NCBI RefSeq assembly: GCF_003073045.1
Contig: NC_037591.1
Coordinates: forward strand, 28,677,319 to 28,741,318
Reading direction: 5' to 3'
DNA length: 64,000 nt
DNA from: Pomacea canaliculata
Lineage: Eukaryota; Mollusca; Gastropoda; Architaenioglossa; Ampullariidae
Of this stretch, positions 1 through 20,100 are shown piece by piece (position 1 is the stretch's first letter; each line of letters begins with the position of its first letter). A model generated the notes under the pieces. That model was not told the DNA's origin and made no database searches. It was given only the letters and a program-made list of their open reading frames with translations. Both the position numbers and the translations under genes were made by a program.

Positions 1-360
1 AGCCAGACATTATATTGTTACTGAAATCTGCATAAACCCTGTGCATGCTTGGCTACAGAAGTAGTCTCAGTTTTTCTTGCATTCATGTTCATACAATAGA
101 GTAGAGCTGGCCTTCGTGGTCTAGTTTTAGTTTCTGCATTATCTGGCGGCATAGAACGCTGATTTAACATGCCCTGTGTTCAGATGCTATAAACACGATA
201 AAAGTAAATTGCTAAAACTCTCAAGAGTGTGGTATCAGTGTGAATTCTGATTCTTTATTTGATAATGGCCTTTGCAGCAACATTATTCCAGCAGGCGGAT
301 TATTCATTATTAGAGAATGAAATTTTAAACATGATGTGGATATGGTCATATGTTATACAG

Positions 361-1065
361 GGACCGTGCCACGGTTTTCAGGAAGTGCTGCGTCTGTACA
401 ACGAGATCACTCCCAAGGTCCGCCTCGGTGGTCCCACCAACTTCGCGCCCCTCATACGACAGGCCATCGACATCGTCAAGAAGAATAAATCTGTGAGCAT
501 TTAACCTGATGTTATTATTTGTTTATTCATAATCTTGTTTACTTAACCTGCTCTTGTCAGAACTATTTAAACACAAAGCAGCTAACTCCAATTAATTAGA
601 AATGGTTCATGTATCTTTCATTGTTTCCTGTTTTTGCAATAAATCCCCAGAAGCATGTTTAAACATATCAAAAGCTAAACAAAAGATTGATGGTCTGAAA
701 AGGATACACCTTTTTATTGCCTAATATGTACTTGTTTTGTAATATCTCAGTTTCACATTCTGGTCATCGTGGCCGATGGGCAAGTGACTGCAGAGCGCGA
801 TACCACTGACGCTATCGTGGAAGCCTCCAACTGGCCCCTGTCGATCATCATGGTCGGCGTGGGTGACGGCCCCTGGGACACCATGAAAGACTTCGACGAA
901 AAGCTGCCCAAACGCCGCTTCGACAACTTCAAGTTTGTCAACTTCAACATCGTGGTGAACGAGACGAAGAACCCACAGGCTGCGTTCGCGTTGCACGCTT
1001 TGATGGAAATTCCTGACCAGTTCAAAGCCATACGACGCCTGGGGCTGCTGGATTTGATTGAGTGA
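361..1065 (+). CDS. Copine/RGLG-type vWA-domain protein, C-terminal two exons (5' part outside window)
   Basis: Two exons are visible: 361-492 (acceptor tatacag, donor gtgagc) and 751-1065 (acceptor aatatctcag). They join in phase 0 and end in TGA at 1063-1065, giving 148 codons. The first exon reads [20 protein letters not shown] followed by a GPTNFAP motif. The second contains [25 protein letters not shown] and [10 protein letters not shown]. These are the landmarks of the C-terminal half of the copine von Willebrand A domain, where residues after the MIDAS region precede the VADG strand. Copines are usually cytosolic calcium-dependent membrane-binding proteins; RGLG relatives carry a C-terminal RING. 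Here the protein stops about 25 residues after the MEIPDQF motif, so no RING follows. The [10 protein letters not shown] form resembles plant RGLG and invertebrate copine-like proteins more than vertebrate copines. The N-terminus and any C2 domains lie left of the window. Confidence 0.88.
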
Positions 1066-4000
1066 TCGATGCTTTTAGAAGTTAGTTGATGCTGTACGTG
1101 CTAAGTATATATAAATGTGCTTGAGAGATGAAGTTGACGGTCGCCTTACTATCACTCATACAGCTGCATGGTTAAAACGCACCAGAGTGGACTTAACATT
1201 CAACTGCACGTTTTGACTAAGCACTGAACAGAATTTAAAATGATTTAATGATCGATGCGGTTTTAATTCCTAAACCGCTCGTTCATCCCGTTACCGTATC
1301 AGTTACCTTCATTTCTTTCTTTCCGACACAAAAGAGAGATCATGTGGTGACACTTTCTAAGTGTTTTCCACTCGTTACAATATATCATTATTTCTGTTCT
1401 TTACTTATGCATCCGCATATCTTACATTCTTTATGAGCATAAATACAACATATATTTGGAAGTTTGCATACGGTGCAGTTTGTGTAACGATTAAGTCTGC
1501 ATAAATGGAGTACATAATATAATGAAGTTTGCATAAATGCGGGGTACACTGAATTCATTGATGCGGAACCTAATATGTGTAAACATGTATTGAGGTGCGT
1601 TAAATGAAGTCTGTATTATTGCAGTGCATGTATTGTCATCCATAACCAAAATTAATATTTAACTCTTCTAGGTTTTTTACTATTGTAAATTTGTCTGCCT
1701 TGTAGACACCATCTTCTTCGTTAAACTTTTTTCGATATCATGATGCATCAGGAAGAAAGGGAATATATCGTACTGTAGATCTCTTTTAAAAGACTTTTAC
1801 TCTTTTTTTTTTAACTGAGTATTAATCTATATAATATACGTTTCATTGGAAAGAGAAATTTTCGTTGGTTGCATGGTGTGTGTATTTTCACATTATTTTT
1901 AAAGTGTTGTTCTCTATTAGAAATTCTAATATTTATGTGCTAACTTTCTCAGTAAATTGTTGTATCCCTATAATGTTGCGTATGCCTTGCATTGACTCTG
2001 ATGTAGTTCAAGAAAGGCTAATTATCAGCGGAAGAGAGTGTGACGAGGCAGTTGACAACATTGATATACGCTTCGTAACAACGCCTATATAGCTATAGTT
2101 TCCACAAATTCGTCGAGGCAAAGAAAAAAGCAACACTTACTCTTCTCTCACTTTCGCTTTTCCTCTGTTTTATTTTTAATAGAACTTTATAAAAATTAGG
2201 GATGGGGATTAAAACTAGGTTGATTGCCGTCGTGGGTGCGTACGAATGAGGCATCAGAGTCCATTGGGATTCCATAAGCAGACTTTTTTTGCCATTGTAA
2301 ACTATCTCACCTTGATGTCTCTCGCCTGTGATTGTTATTGACGGGCGTGAAACTCTACTAACCAACCACCTTGTTCCTTTAATTGTTTGTCTTACGGGAC
2401 AATGACCGATCACCCAAATCAGCACATCAATTGCTCACCACGTATCTAATTAAAGCGCACCCTTATTAATTGCAGCGATCCGTTGAAATCAAATCTTCAC
2501 GATATCACATCGTTGCAGAAACCATCTCGACCATAGCGCATTTGGGTCGGACTATGCTCCCTGTAACAAAATAAAAGTTGTGCTCCTGCCAGTTCCTCCC
2601 CGCCACCAAGGCTGGCTGGCTGGCTGACTGCTTGGTTGCTTAACTGGTTGGTCTAGTTACAGTAGAAATGATGGTAGAAGGAGGAGACCGACAGACCGTA
2701 GGAAACATCCGAAGGCCTGCTCTGAGAACAGGAGTCACATATATACCGATCGAGTGTCCCGATACGAGATCGATCTGAACCAGAACCTTTTCACTGCTGT
2801 GGTAATAATTAATTAAGTGTCTTAACTACACTATAGGGCGACCCTTCTACCAAGAACGGTCGAGAAACTTCCTTGCCACCACCTGCACGTAATTAAATCG
2901 AGAATATTCGCAGAGCAGTAGTCGAAACACAGAGCTGTGTGACTGCCTGTGAAGACTTTTTAAATCGCACCCTTCTGTGGAACTTTTGTTGCCTTGTGTA
3001 AAATCGCAAACAACGCTACATCCAATTCCTACACTTACATGAACAAGAAATGTGAAAACAAACACCGCTATGCAAACATATGGGCGATGTCTTTAACCCC
3101 TTCCCATCCCAACGACCTGTTTGCCTCTCCATCTCTCACTACAGACATCGCACGTACTTCATGCAAACTAACATTCGAAGTTGTTTCCGTGTGGCGAATG
3201 ACAAAAGCCAAACCAGTGAACTACATGTATAAATAGATTTTATGTGCACTCTGTGACCCTATTGTGTTTCTCGTGGGATGGATGGGAAAACACAATGCGC
3301 ATATAGTGTATTCCATATTGATTAAAAGATTATGATTCAGATAAATGCTGATAACTTTCAGCCATTGATCGAGCGCCATGCAGTTGTTTGCGGCTATGAC
3401 CCCATGGCACAGACACGTCCTTCCCCATGGCAAGGGGAAGGGTGAAGAGTCAAGGTCAGACACCGAGAGGACAAAGGGTGTCTGAGATGAACAGGCGGTC
3501 GAAGAGGTTACATATATGTGTGTAGGAATACGTACATCGTAAAGACCGCAGCACTAAGGGAGAACACGATCGTGTACATGTCGGTGGCGAGAAAACCTAA
3601 CAAAACCATCAAATGCGTTCAAACCTGCCTTGTAGTTATGATCTGTGCACTTTCACTTCGATGTTTTAGCAGCTGTAGACTAAGGACGGCTACGTCCCAC
3701 TTGGATAGAAGGCGATGAGAGGGAGAAGACGAAGTGTAACGATCAAGGGAGACTAGTCAGACAGTCGGATATAATGGTATACAATTCCGAGAGCGCTTGG
3801 GGTAGAGGGGCATATATATATATTGTGCATCCACATCTAATTAAGTATTCAAAGAAACCAAAAATATGCTGTTTTCGAAGCTGGAGGTTGACTAACGAAG
3901 TCTGAGGGAGAGCTGACTGACCACAAAGAATTTGAAACAAGCCCTTCAATTTTATTGAACAGAAAACGTGTTCTCGCAAGGAAAACTGGCTTTTTTCTCA

Positions 4001-6130
4001 CACCTAAAATAGGTTGATAGCATTGTATAGAACTCTCTCTCCCTCAAATACACATACCTGTTAAAAAAAGAAAAAAAAAAAAGAAAAAAAAAGAGACAGC
4101 AATAAGCGCGAACTTTGTAATGCGAAAGATATGTGCAGAAATTTAATTGCCGTGTTTGGTACTTGCGGTTTTTCAAAGCTGAGGTATAAAACGTGCGCCG
4201 CACCTCCTCAGCAGATGTATGGATAAAGTTTACAGTTTGTCCTGAATATTTCGTTCAGACAGGAACAGCAGTCTAGTTACAAACTGAGGGAAGCATGTGT
4301 ACATCAATCGTAAAAATATAAACTTTACAGCGTCACACGTACATGAGAGTGCGTCGATCCGTCCTCCCCGCTTAAAATTATTTAGTAGAACCAATCAAAA
4401 TAAATTATGAAAAAAATTAAAAAATTAAAAAAAATCTCACGAGTGCAGTCAAAACATATATTGCATCAAACAATTAAGACAGGCAACAAAGGGAAGACGA
4501 TAGAATATGATTTCTCATGTTTCATTAATACCTTTACAATTAATACATTAATACATAGGACTGGTTACAATCGATTTTTTTTTCGGTGGTTCGAAGGTTG
4601 ATAAAAAGGAGAGTTGAGAACAATGGGCATGCATTTATTTGTAATTGTATCCTACTCAAAAAATTGTATAGAATTAATTTAAAACTCTTCCTCGTATATA
4701 ATTCTGGATGCATGGATGTATTATGTTTTTAGAATAGGGTGACGAATTTTTAAAAGAATTTTGCATGAAGGTCTTTTTATTTAATTTAATTATTTTGCTA
4801 TCGCTGGCGGCAAAACTGTGGTGAATTTCGTGCTCTCAGCAATGCCTAAAAAAAATTATTCAAATTTATTTTTGAAACGTTATTTGCTGATTCACCAGCA
4901 AACATTTGCATCGAAGCAAACGTTTGTCGCGAAATAATGATAACTGATACAAATTACCAAAATGAGAGGAAAAAAGCTCTGCAAAAAAAAAAAAAAAACC
5001 CAACAGAAAACAAAAAAGCTGTTTCCTTCACTGACAACAACAATAATAATAATTGTAATATGCTTGGTAGCAATCGTGCTTTGAAACAATATTTCACAGT
5101 AATTTTTCAGCAAAATCATAAGTCGTGCGTTACTCATTCTCATCGATACTTTTCACGCGCTGACTTTAAGAATGCGAACTAAATCAGTTTTAGTTATTTT
5201 AATATTCAATGATAATATTAGCAAGCATCTGAACATCGACATTTGGTAGAATAAATATATCTCAAAGTGAAATGCAATGTTCACGCCAACGGAGTATAAT
5301 AATACTCTTATAATATAATATAATAATAATACTCTTCGCCAAAACTAGAAGCGCCCATCGTCTACTTCAAATTTTCACATCATACAATCACAATAACATT
5401 TTCGTTTTGCTCTGTTCAGAAAATTCAAGAGATAATGTTGGGCTTTTGACAATAACTGAGGTTGAATGTAGTTTACTCACATTTATTAATATTTCGATGA
5501 CTCCTACAGATTACGCGCTGGCTGCTTGAGATCAAATTTAGATTTTATGATGACGTCAAGACACTAACCTTAAAATATTGTCGTCATCCATATCTTGACC
5601 GAGCTGCTCGACTCTTCGTCGGATTAAAATTATTGGCCTCCATTTGAAGCATTAGCTTCGATCTTTTAGGAAAACTGGAAGAAAGAAATACTGAACATGC
5701 CAGGTAAAGTACTCATGCATTCCCCCCCCCCCTTTTTTTTGTGTCTATATATAATATATGCGCAGAGATTTTCCTGGACTTTAGTGCAGCGGGTTGGTTG
5801 TCTGTCGATCTGACATGGACTAGTTTTGGACATGGAGAAGTTTTGTAGACATCACTGTACCATACCAGTCTTGAGCAGTTCATTTTGGACATGGCATTTG
5901 AAAGTGCTAAAAACAGTCAAAAATCATTGTATATCGGCATAAGATCTGGCATACCACTCTAGGTTTTAATAATTTCCGAATTGAATTGAATTGATAATTT
6001 CAAATTACTGGGTTTAGGTGACATATGTTGTAGCGACAGTATCGGTTCATTTTTTTAAACGCAAAATTATAATAATGTTATACTTCATTACTAAATTAAT
6101 ATATCAAAGCATTAAACTTTATTTTTTAAA
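1066..6130. other. Intergenic, AT-rich, no gene recognised
   Basis: This stretch holds the copine 3' UTR and AT-rich sequence with A/T runs (4063-4091, 4985-5000), a C9T8 tract near 5721-5740, and a TAA/TAATA-rich patch near 5300-5330. All ORFs are short and have no recognisable domain. The first clear AATAAA after the copine stop is near 2569, which is rather distant, so the 3' end of the transcript is not defined. Confidence 0.5.
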
Positions 6131-6133
6131 GGA

Positions 6134-6494
6134 TATAAAAACAGCCACCTTTCAAAATCGTTAGTACGGAAACACTAAAGGGGCTATACTCTGCAGTAAG
6201 CGTAACTGAAGAAACAAACAAATCGGGAATAAAATTAGTAAAGAAATTATAGGATCTAATTATGTAATTTATTACAATGTCATTAATACATTATTCCTCA
6301 ATTTTTGGGGTTAGAGACGTGAATTTAATAAATTCATTCTGCACTTGTTCAGTAAGTTGCTGTATGCCTACGTCATCGGGACGCATGCGCGATCAAGAAG
6401 GCAGTTGTCAGGTAAGAGATCGACACCGGCTGTGGTACTGTGCAGAAGTGTGATCATTTGTAGATTTGTTAAGAATAATTTCAGCTTTTAATTG
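6134..6494 (+). promoter_or_regulatory. Candidate GAPDH promoter and 5' non-coding exon
   Basis: A TATAAAA box at 6134-6140 is followed by a short CpG-bearing patch at 6370-6392 containing an NRF1-like GCATGCGC and a CRE-like TACGTCAT. Two good splice donors follow: cag|gtaaga (exon end 6411) and ttg|gtgagt (exon end 6494). Either could splice to the acceptor tttgtag at 11247-11249, 18 bases before the GAPDH start codon. GAPDH genes commonly have a non-coding first exon. The assignment rests on position and motifs only. Confidence 0.3.
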
Positions 6495-7962
6495 GTGAGT
6501 ATTTGTTTAAAGATTACTGTCTTTTGTCAGAATGTTGTAGCTACTGAGGATTATCGAGGCAACCTGTATCTGTAGAGAAAACCGGCTTACGCTTACTTGT
6601 GTCACTAGTGCAAATTGTGCACGATATTTTCATATACTACTCATTTGCCACTTCCACTTCTTTTGATTCTCTGTTAGCAGTTTATGTATTATCGAATATA
6701 ACGTTAAAATATTCCGATTTGAAACAAATTTTGACAAATGTAAACATACTCAAGGTCATTCACATTCAGCATTGACCTGTTCGGGTCGACCTTGAGAGAT
6801 GGCTAGACCGATGTAAAACATGATGCTGCATTTCTCAAACATTGCCAGTATCAGACATCATTCTCCACAGGGGAATAAATACTTCCTACGATCAGAAGAG
6901 GCGTTTTATTAAAAGACATAGTTGATAATACAGAAATTTAAAAAAGGGATAAATTTAAGCGGGTACCGGCTTTTCGTAGCTGGCACAGCGTTAGCTTATA
7001 ACCTGCCTCAACCTTTTATCAGTGAAAAACTTATTTCTGAAGCAAGAGAATCAAGAAAATAGTTTCTTTTCTGGCAAATCTGAGATAATCCTGTCATCAA
7101 ACGCTAGCTAAAATAACGCATTTATGAGACATGCCATGACATAAGGGGTTATTTGAAGGCCGGAAAAATGACATTGTCAATGTCAAGGACGTACCCTAAT
7201 AGTAGTCAGTGCCACAGAAGATTTTGTACCAAAATATTTCCAAATAATGATATATACACACATTATCGGTAAGTAGAAATGTTTTATTAATGAAAGAAAT
7301 AATAGTTAATATTTTCTTGGAACTCTTAGACATAAACCAGCTGTGTGACTGGGACTACACAGGCGTGACGGCTCATTTTCATAGTAAATTGTGATGATGA
7401 AAATGACCGATTGCTTTGTTTGTGGGGGAAAAATGTGATTGAAGAAAAGCGGAGATGAGGAAAAAATATCTATAAAGAATTTAAAAGAATTGAAGTGGAG
7501 AGAAGATTTGAAAACAACTTGAGCCTTGTTGGGAAGGTTAGTAGTTTTAGAAGACCAAGACATAACTGAGAAAGAGTTGGTAATGTTATAGGCAACATAC
7601 TAAAGATGAAGATTATAATGAAAACCAAAGATGAAAAGAAAGATTATTAGAAAGGCTTCAGAGCTGAATAAAAGTGACAGGATGGGTTAGCTTAGACCCA
7701 GAAACAGTACTCTACATGGAAATTAGTTTAAAGTGTCAAATTGTATGATACATTCTAGCAAAACAAAAAAATTGTGAGGTCTACTGGTTTTAATGATAGC
7801 TTATGCAAAATAAATAAGCGTAATGAAGAAAAAGACTTGGGTGTCATTTTTGATGCTCAGTCATCCTTAGATATTCAAATTGAAGGGTTAATATGGAAAA
7901 TGAAAAAGATAATTGTTCTATAAGAAAAGCTGTACAAGGCATTTGTTCACCTGAATCTAGAG

Positions 7963-10912
7963 CAGGGGTTTCAAACTCAATTACCCAGGGGGCCAAATCT
8001 CACATCGTACACAAGGTGGCGGGCCGAAGGTTATTATTTAAGTCTGATAACTTTTTATTGAACAGTAGAAAACTAAACTTTTTGTTATTAATTTTGTGTA
8101 AACAAAATCATACATTAAAACAAAATTAAAGTAATAACAAACCAAGGCTTAGCAGTTTTTCTTCTTAATTTATTTTGTCAGAAGTGGACGTTTGACATCT
8201 TTTCTTGGCAACAAGTTCGTTTATGTTTGGAATAAGTTTCTGTGTTGTGGAGATTCTCAAGATGGACTGCAAGTGTACATTGGTAAGACGACTCCTGTGT
8301 GATGTTTTGTTGATCTTCATCATAGAGAAAAGTTGCTCACACAGATATGTGCTGCCAAACATGCTCAAGATTCGAGCCGCAGACGTAGACGAAGCTGGGG
8401 CATCGTTTGTGGGAGGGAATGAGTGAATTGTGCAGGCCCCACAGAGTTGTACTTTACCTTCAGTGACTCATTACACTGCAGTTCTATGAGTTCCATCTGC
8501 AAATGCATAGGTGCAGTTTCCGCGTCGATGGCAAATGGGTTGTGAAGTAGGTGGAAGTTGTTTTTCTACACCTCAAAGTCACTGAAACGGCGTTTAAACT
8601 CAGCACGAAGTGAGTTCAGCTTATCAGCAAAATGTGCATGTGGGAACACCTTGGCGCTGACTTCGTCCATCACTGTTTTGCAGCAAGGAAAGTGAAACAA
8701 GTTGCATTGGTTCATTTGTGTTTTCCATAAGAACAACTTGAAATGCTTTCACTGCATCGTGCAGGTCAGTGATTAAGTGGGCCCGTCCCTGTAGCTGCAG
8801 GTTCAAGGCGTTGAGATGAGTCGTTATGTCAGACAGAAATGCCAGCTCATATTTCCACTTTTCATTCTGCAAGACTGTCGAGTTTTTTCCTCTGCTGTCC
8901 ATGAACTGACAGATTTCCCCAATCAGCTGAAAAACTCGACTTGTCCACCTCACGTCTAAGTGATACGGCCTGTCGCCCCACTGTGAATCTGTTTCCTGCA
9001 CAAAGGACTGAAACAGGCGGGGATTGAACCCTTTGGCTCTGATGAAGTTGACGGTTTGTGTTACAGTGCTCATTACATGCTCCATGTTGAGGACTTTAGC
9101 ACACAACGATTCTTGGTGTATTATGCAGTGATATACTATCAACTGCCCACTACAATTTTCTTGGATATGTGACCGCATCCTTCCAACTAGTCCACTCTTT
9201 GGGCCGCACATCGACGGCGCTCCATCTGTTGTAAGTGCGACAAGTTTGTCCCAGGGCAGGTTCATGTCGGTTATACTTTGACATACGTTGTCAAAAATGT
9301 CCTTTCCTGTCGTTGTCCCATGCATGGATTTTATGTCTAATATTTCTTCTGTGATATTCAGACTGGAGTTGACTCCACGGATGAAGATGGCGAGTTGTGC
9401 GGTGTCCGTCGTGTCAGTGCTTTCATCGACTGCAAGAGAGTATGCAACGAAGTCTTTGCTTTTTTCAATCAGCTGTGTTTTCACATCAGTGGCCATCTCA
9501 CAAATCCTATTAGCAACCATGTTTCTGCTGAGGCTTACATTTGCAAACATTTGCTTTTTGTTTGGACACAGGACTTCACACACTTTCATCATGCAACTCT
9601 TCACAAACTCTCCCTCATTGAATGGCCGGGCTGATTTAGCAATCTCCTCTGCCACAATAAAACTTGCTCTCACAGCAGCTTCACTTTGTGATGTTGCTAT
9701 AGTGAACAATGTCTGCTGTCATCTTAGATTCCTCTTAAGTTCTTCCACTTTCTTTAGCTTCTGTTCTGCATTCAGGCTTTTCAGCTTAATTGTCGTGATG
9801 TTTAGTCTCGTAATGCCGTCTCAGATTATATTCTTTGGTCACAGCTATTGTATCTCCACAAAGTAGACACACTGTTTACCGCTGATATTCATATATTCAC
9901 ATGTATTCAGCCTCCCATTGGCTTTGAAAGACTGTTTTCAAAATCAACTTTTCTCTTGGCCATTTTAACGGCTAGCTTTAATTTGAAATTTGATTGGAAT
10001 TGAAATTACAAAAATCCCTTCACTACACAGTGTAATGTTCTCGATCTTTATTAAGTAAATTAACATTAAGTAAAAGTCTTTAGAAAAGTCGCAACACGTG
10101 CTTATCTCTGATCATCTGTCTTTGTTCCCCGACAGATGGCGCACCAATACCTACGACTAGTGTTAAGTTCGCACACTACGCACAGCTTCAATTAATTCTA
10201 GTAAATAATCGCGTGCTCTGCTCTGCTCAGTACTATTTGCTATGACATGTGATGTTATTGCATCAGTATATGTATGTGAAAAAACATATAATTAGGCAAA
10301 AAAGACACAAATTATCAATACACAAGCAGCAATTATTTCAACACCGTGGCTTGCTATTTATACTCGCACATATGGTAGATATATACAAGTCCTTGGAGAA
10401 GCTATACTCCCACCAACTTGATCTCCACAAGTTTGCTTCTCACAACTTAACTTCTCATCTAGACAACTTCCGCTCGCCAGCCCGCAGAGTCAGAAAGTGA
10501 TGAGTTTCTACTAGTCTGAGGATGAGCTGCCTCATCATACACGTGGGTTTGCCCTAGTCACCCTTTGATTCCGATTCAGGGAAGTTAACAGGTACTAAAA
10601 ATCTTCGACCAGCGGCCCCTGTTCAGGGCAGGGTGTCGCGTGTCACAGGTCAGATTTATGGGCCCCGCCTTGACCATCCCTTCAGGTCATTAACAGGAGC
10701 GGTGGTAACTTGACCAGTGCACTGTTGGTGGTCTGCACAAACTTCACTAAACTCATCCCATCTCTTGCTGTCCTCGACAGGAACTTTTCTGTTGTTTGCC
10801 TTTTACTTGTCGCCGGGCCATTAACAATGATTTAATAAACTTCTTTCCCAGGCCAGGTAAAATTTCATGGTGAGCCGGATGTGGCCCGCAGGCCGGGTGT
10901 TTGACGCCCCTG
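7963..10912 (-). mobile_element. hAT-superfamily DNA transposon (Charlie/GTF2IRD2-like), 2950 bp, decayed
   Basis: The element starts with CAGGGGTTTCAAACTCAA and ends with TTTGACGCCCCTG. The outer ends are inverted repeats (CAGGGG-N-N-TCAAAC). It is flanked by a perfect 8-bp target-site duplication, ATCTAGAG, at 7955-7962 and 10913-10920, which is the hAT signature. It encodes a broken transposase on the minus strand (8165-9870). The remaining 9870-10900 is non-coding and includes the subterminal segment with GTGGCCCGCAGGCCGGGTG near the right end. The insertion target was a pre-existing LINE fragment inside GAPDH intron 1. Confidence 0.92.
8165..9870 (-). pseudogene. hAT transposase pseudogene, GTF2IRD2/ZBED-like
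   Basis: Reading on the minus strand, a BED-type zinc-finger remnant (CLLCGDTIAVTKEYNLRRHY, then ETKHH) lies near 9795-9870. A frameshift leads to KLKSLNAEQKLKKVEELKR and an in-frame TGA at 9719-9721. The 361-codon core 8624-9709 then carries the catalytic-domain phrases AVDESTDTTDTAQLAIFIRG, TTDGAPSM and YHCIIHQESLCAKVL, typical of GTF2IRD2-like hAT proteins. A frameshift near 8700 moves the frame to VFPHAHFADKLNSLRAEFKR, with a TAG at 8566-8568. The C-terminal dimerisation segment 8165-8368 (STYLCEQLFSMMKINKTSHR) ends in a normal stop. At least two frameshifts and two stops make it non-functional. The 192-codon plus-strand ORF across this region is a shadow. Confidence 0.92.
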
Positions 10913-11267
10913 ATCTAGAGCATACAAATATCTTGTGCCTTTATTTGAAAAAAAAGTATTGATACAAAGGGTCTTAAGAAGAACAGGAAGATCAGAATGT
11001 AAAGAAAAGACTTAGATTAAAATACTTAAAGCTTCACATAAAAGTAGAAGAGTACAAGGGGAAAAGGATCTTAAAAAATGTATAGAGCTATGAATGCAAA
11101 ATTTTTTGAAAATAATGAAAAATAATAAGCAGAAAAATTGTTAGTCACAGTGCATTACTTGTTGAGCTATTATCATTTGCAAGTTCTAAAAAAGAATGCT
11201 GTTACTGAAATATATAGCAAATATTTATAATTGTTTTCTTTATTTGTAGCAAAATTCAAGTAGAAGA

Positions 11268-19090
<7,823 letters not shown>

Positions 19091-19365
19091 ATTAACAGCC
19101 ATTCTGTGGTACCTCCTTTTTCAAAAGTGAAATGAAGACATTGGAATTTTTTTTTAAGTACCTAGTTTGCATAGCTTGTGTTGTCTCCCATGCCCGGCTT
19201 AGCTATACTCAAATGATGGTGTGGCAAAGATTGGTAACAACAACTTGAAGTGTCAGATTTCACACAAGGACATACTTAATTCTCATTGTTGTGTACTGTG
19301 TCCAGTCTAGAATCAATTTGGATTTTCCCCCTTCTCTAAACAATTTCAAGGATATAAATCATTGA

Positions 19366-19371
19366 AATAAA
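19366..19371 (+). terminator. Canonical polyadenylation signal for GAPDH
   Basis: AATAAA occurs about 275 bases after the GAPDH stop codon, inside attgaaataaaaattt, followed by GT/T-rich sequence (agtaagttttttttttc). It is the first AATAAA after the stop and fits a short 3' UTR. Confidence 0.7.
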
Positions 19372-19479
19372 AATTTAAGATGGAGTTGTCATTAGTAAGT
19401 TTTTTTTTTCATGTGGGCATGATAATATTTATTGAGCTGAGTTGAATTTACTTTATGGATTCTACAGCAAACGGTTTAG

Positions 19480-20100
19480 TTGTTGATTACCATCTCTGTC
19501 CGACAATCGCTCCAGCAACAGGACCCACGCTACTTGAATTTTTCCCCAGAAATGTCTGATGTAAGTGAAGAGACTTCAGTACAGAAATCTTTAGATCCAG
19601 ATTTGCAGCCCTGTGAACAGTCTCCTGATACGACGTTGTTGTTGCATGTCTCGCTGCAGTCGAGGCCAAACGAGTTTCTTGCAAGCTTCTTTAGTAAAAA
19701 GTTAACGTATCTCCGTTTCGCACCTTCCGTCATAGATGTTACACTGACTCTTCTGTACAGTTGCCGCACGCATCACATAAACTCATGCTATATGTACCAG
19801 CTTTGTAGACGTCATTACAATAGTTTTTCCAATGTCCAGGCATGCAGCCCATAGGACATTTTCCTGTTACGATGTTGCATGTTCCCTCAGCAGGTACGAA
19901 AAATTGCAAATTTCTACTAGAGTAGTATCGTGCAGCACATCATTTGTCATAGCTCCCGTTAGAGATATTACATGGGCTATTTTCTACAGTTTCCTTGCAG
20001 CCTACGCCGTACGTACCAGTTTTGCATGGTTTAATGTATGATCCTAAACAATCTCCTTCAGAACAGCTACAACACCAATATATTATTTTCCTTACAGACA
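19480..20100 (-). pseudogene. Decayed EGF-repeat protein fragment (scavenger receptor F / MEGF-like)
   Basis: On the minus strand, cysteine-spaced phrases appear in order in shifting frames: CSEGDCLGSYIKPCKTGTYG near 20070, CNIVTGKCPMGCMPGHW near 19870, YKAGTYSMSLCDACGNCTEE near 19790, CNIYDGRC near 19740, and NSFGLDCSETCNNNVVSGDC then SQGCKSG near 19630. These follow the repeating CN-x-GxC-x-GC-x-GY / GTYGxxC pattern of multi-EGF receptors such as MEGF10 or SREC, which are abundant in molluscs. A TGA after NGSYDK and at least two frameshifts break the reading frame. No signal peptide, transmembrane segment or clear exon structure is visible. I infer a partial copy of a larger receptor gene. 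Confidence 0.6.

Larger units (their letters stand above)
7690..11110 (+). pseudogene. LINE reverse-transcriptase C-terminal remnant, interrupted by the hAT element
   Basis: The left part (about 7690-7962) contains the phrase EEKDLGVIFD (codons 7825-7854) in the frame that ends at 7962 with KLYKAFVHLNLE. This corresponds to the KDLGV motif and the LVRPHLEY motif of CR1/L2/Jockey-like non-LTR reverse transcriptases. Immediately right of the hAT element, at 10921, the same frame continues with HTNILCLYLKKKVLIQRVLR, matching the following YANVVWSPYLKKD-IERVQRR motif. Further partial matches (SRRVQGEKDL) reach about 11110. Internal stops and missing segments show it is dead. It lies in sense orientation in the GAPDH first intron. 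Confidence 0.75.

Noticed and set aside
2093..2425. 110-codon minus-strand ORF
   Set aside because: No motif and no supporting splice sites or start context.
9288..9866. 192-codon plus-strand ORF
   Set aside because: It is the antisense shadow of the hAT transposase, whose minus-strand motifs are clear.
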